DNA of 64,000 bases, taken from NCBI RefSeq assembly GCF_040183065.1, contig NW_027185565.1, forward strand, positions 1,407,501 through 1,471,500. The letters run 5' to 3'. Source of the DNA: Periplaneta americana. Its lineage: Eukaryota > Arthropoda > Insecta > Blattodea > Blattidae. The notes beneath the pieces are model-generated. The model ran no database searches. It was not told the origin of the DNA and worked only from the letters and a program-made list of their open reading frames with translations. This document shows positions 63,951 through 64,000 of this stretch, piece by piece. The position numbers and the translations under genes were made by a program. The number at the start of each line of letters is the position of its first letter. Position 1 is the stretch's first letter.

Positions 63951-64000
63951 CGCAAACTGCAGAATTGCCTATTTCCAATAAATTAAGGAATTACTCATCC

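Overview
This window is non-coding, repeat-dominated DNA from a large, AT-rich animal genome, almost certainly an insect. The evidence is tRNA-derived SINEs with target-site duplications, many decayed LINEs, Tc1/mariner, hAT, Merlin-like, Mutator-like and Helitron-type elements, long (AAT)n, (ATT)n, (TTTA)n and (AT)n tracts, and a very common palindrome TAGGCCTA. The repeat families look like those I associate with cockroaches (Periplaneta-like). That assignment is recollection, not computation. I see no bacterial-style operons, CRISPR array or rRNA. No complete host gene can be supported.

1-16.3 kb: at least four diverged head-to-tail copies of a unit of about 2.6 kb, broken up by later insertions. 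The insertions are a 5'-truncated RNase H-bearing LINE (2.1-4.0 kb), a complete Tc1 element (7.17-8.51 kb), a probable CCDC86/Cgr1 processed pseudogene (9.47-9.95 kb), a Mutator-like transposase remnant (11.3-12.1 kb), a short ORF split by a SINE (12.6-13.2 kb) and a Merlin/ISXO2-like fragment (13.4-13.6 kb). The unit contains an exon-like segment with an acceptor-like AG that stays in frame to a shared stop in two copies.

16.3-33.4 kb: mostly anonymous AT-rich DNA with LINE remnants, small MITEs, minisatellites at 21.4, 21.7-22.6 and 30.1 kb, a 1.78-kb structure with arms of about 0.5 kb (27.4-29.2 kb) and a broken mariner-like transposase (30.8-32.2 kb).

33.4-49 kb: a TIR-bounded element (33.74-35.34 kb) carries a three-exon gene model of a family I cannot name and a repeated subterminal motif. 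Around it are two relatives of one foldback family, four copies of a short repeat of about 160 bp, a second inverted-repeat pair with 96% identical arms (39.87/41.48 kb), LINE fragments and SINEs.

49-64 kb: a mariner N-terminal fragment, LINE remnants, a non-autonomous Helitron (52.38-53.36 kb), long featureless AT-rich DNA, an exon-like patch at 56.9-57.2 kb, a SINE cluster (58.8-60.6 kb) and a full-length but dead hAT element (61.02-63.23 kb) with a LINE tail nested in it.

Wherever I can read a catalytic motif in a transposon protein, at least one key residue is lost, so these elements look like fossils or elements mobilised in trans. Nothing here works together as a pathway. The window is a layered record of insertions that can be partly ordered by nesting.
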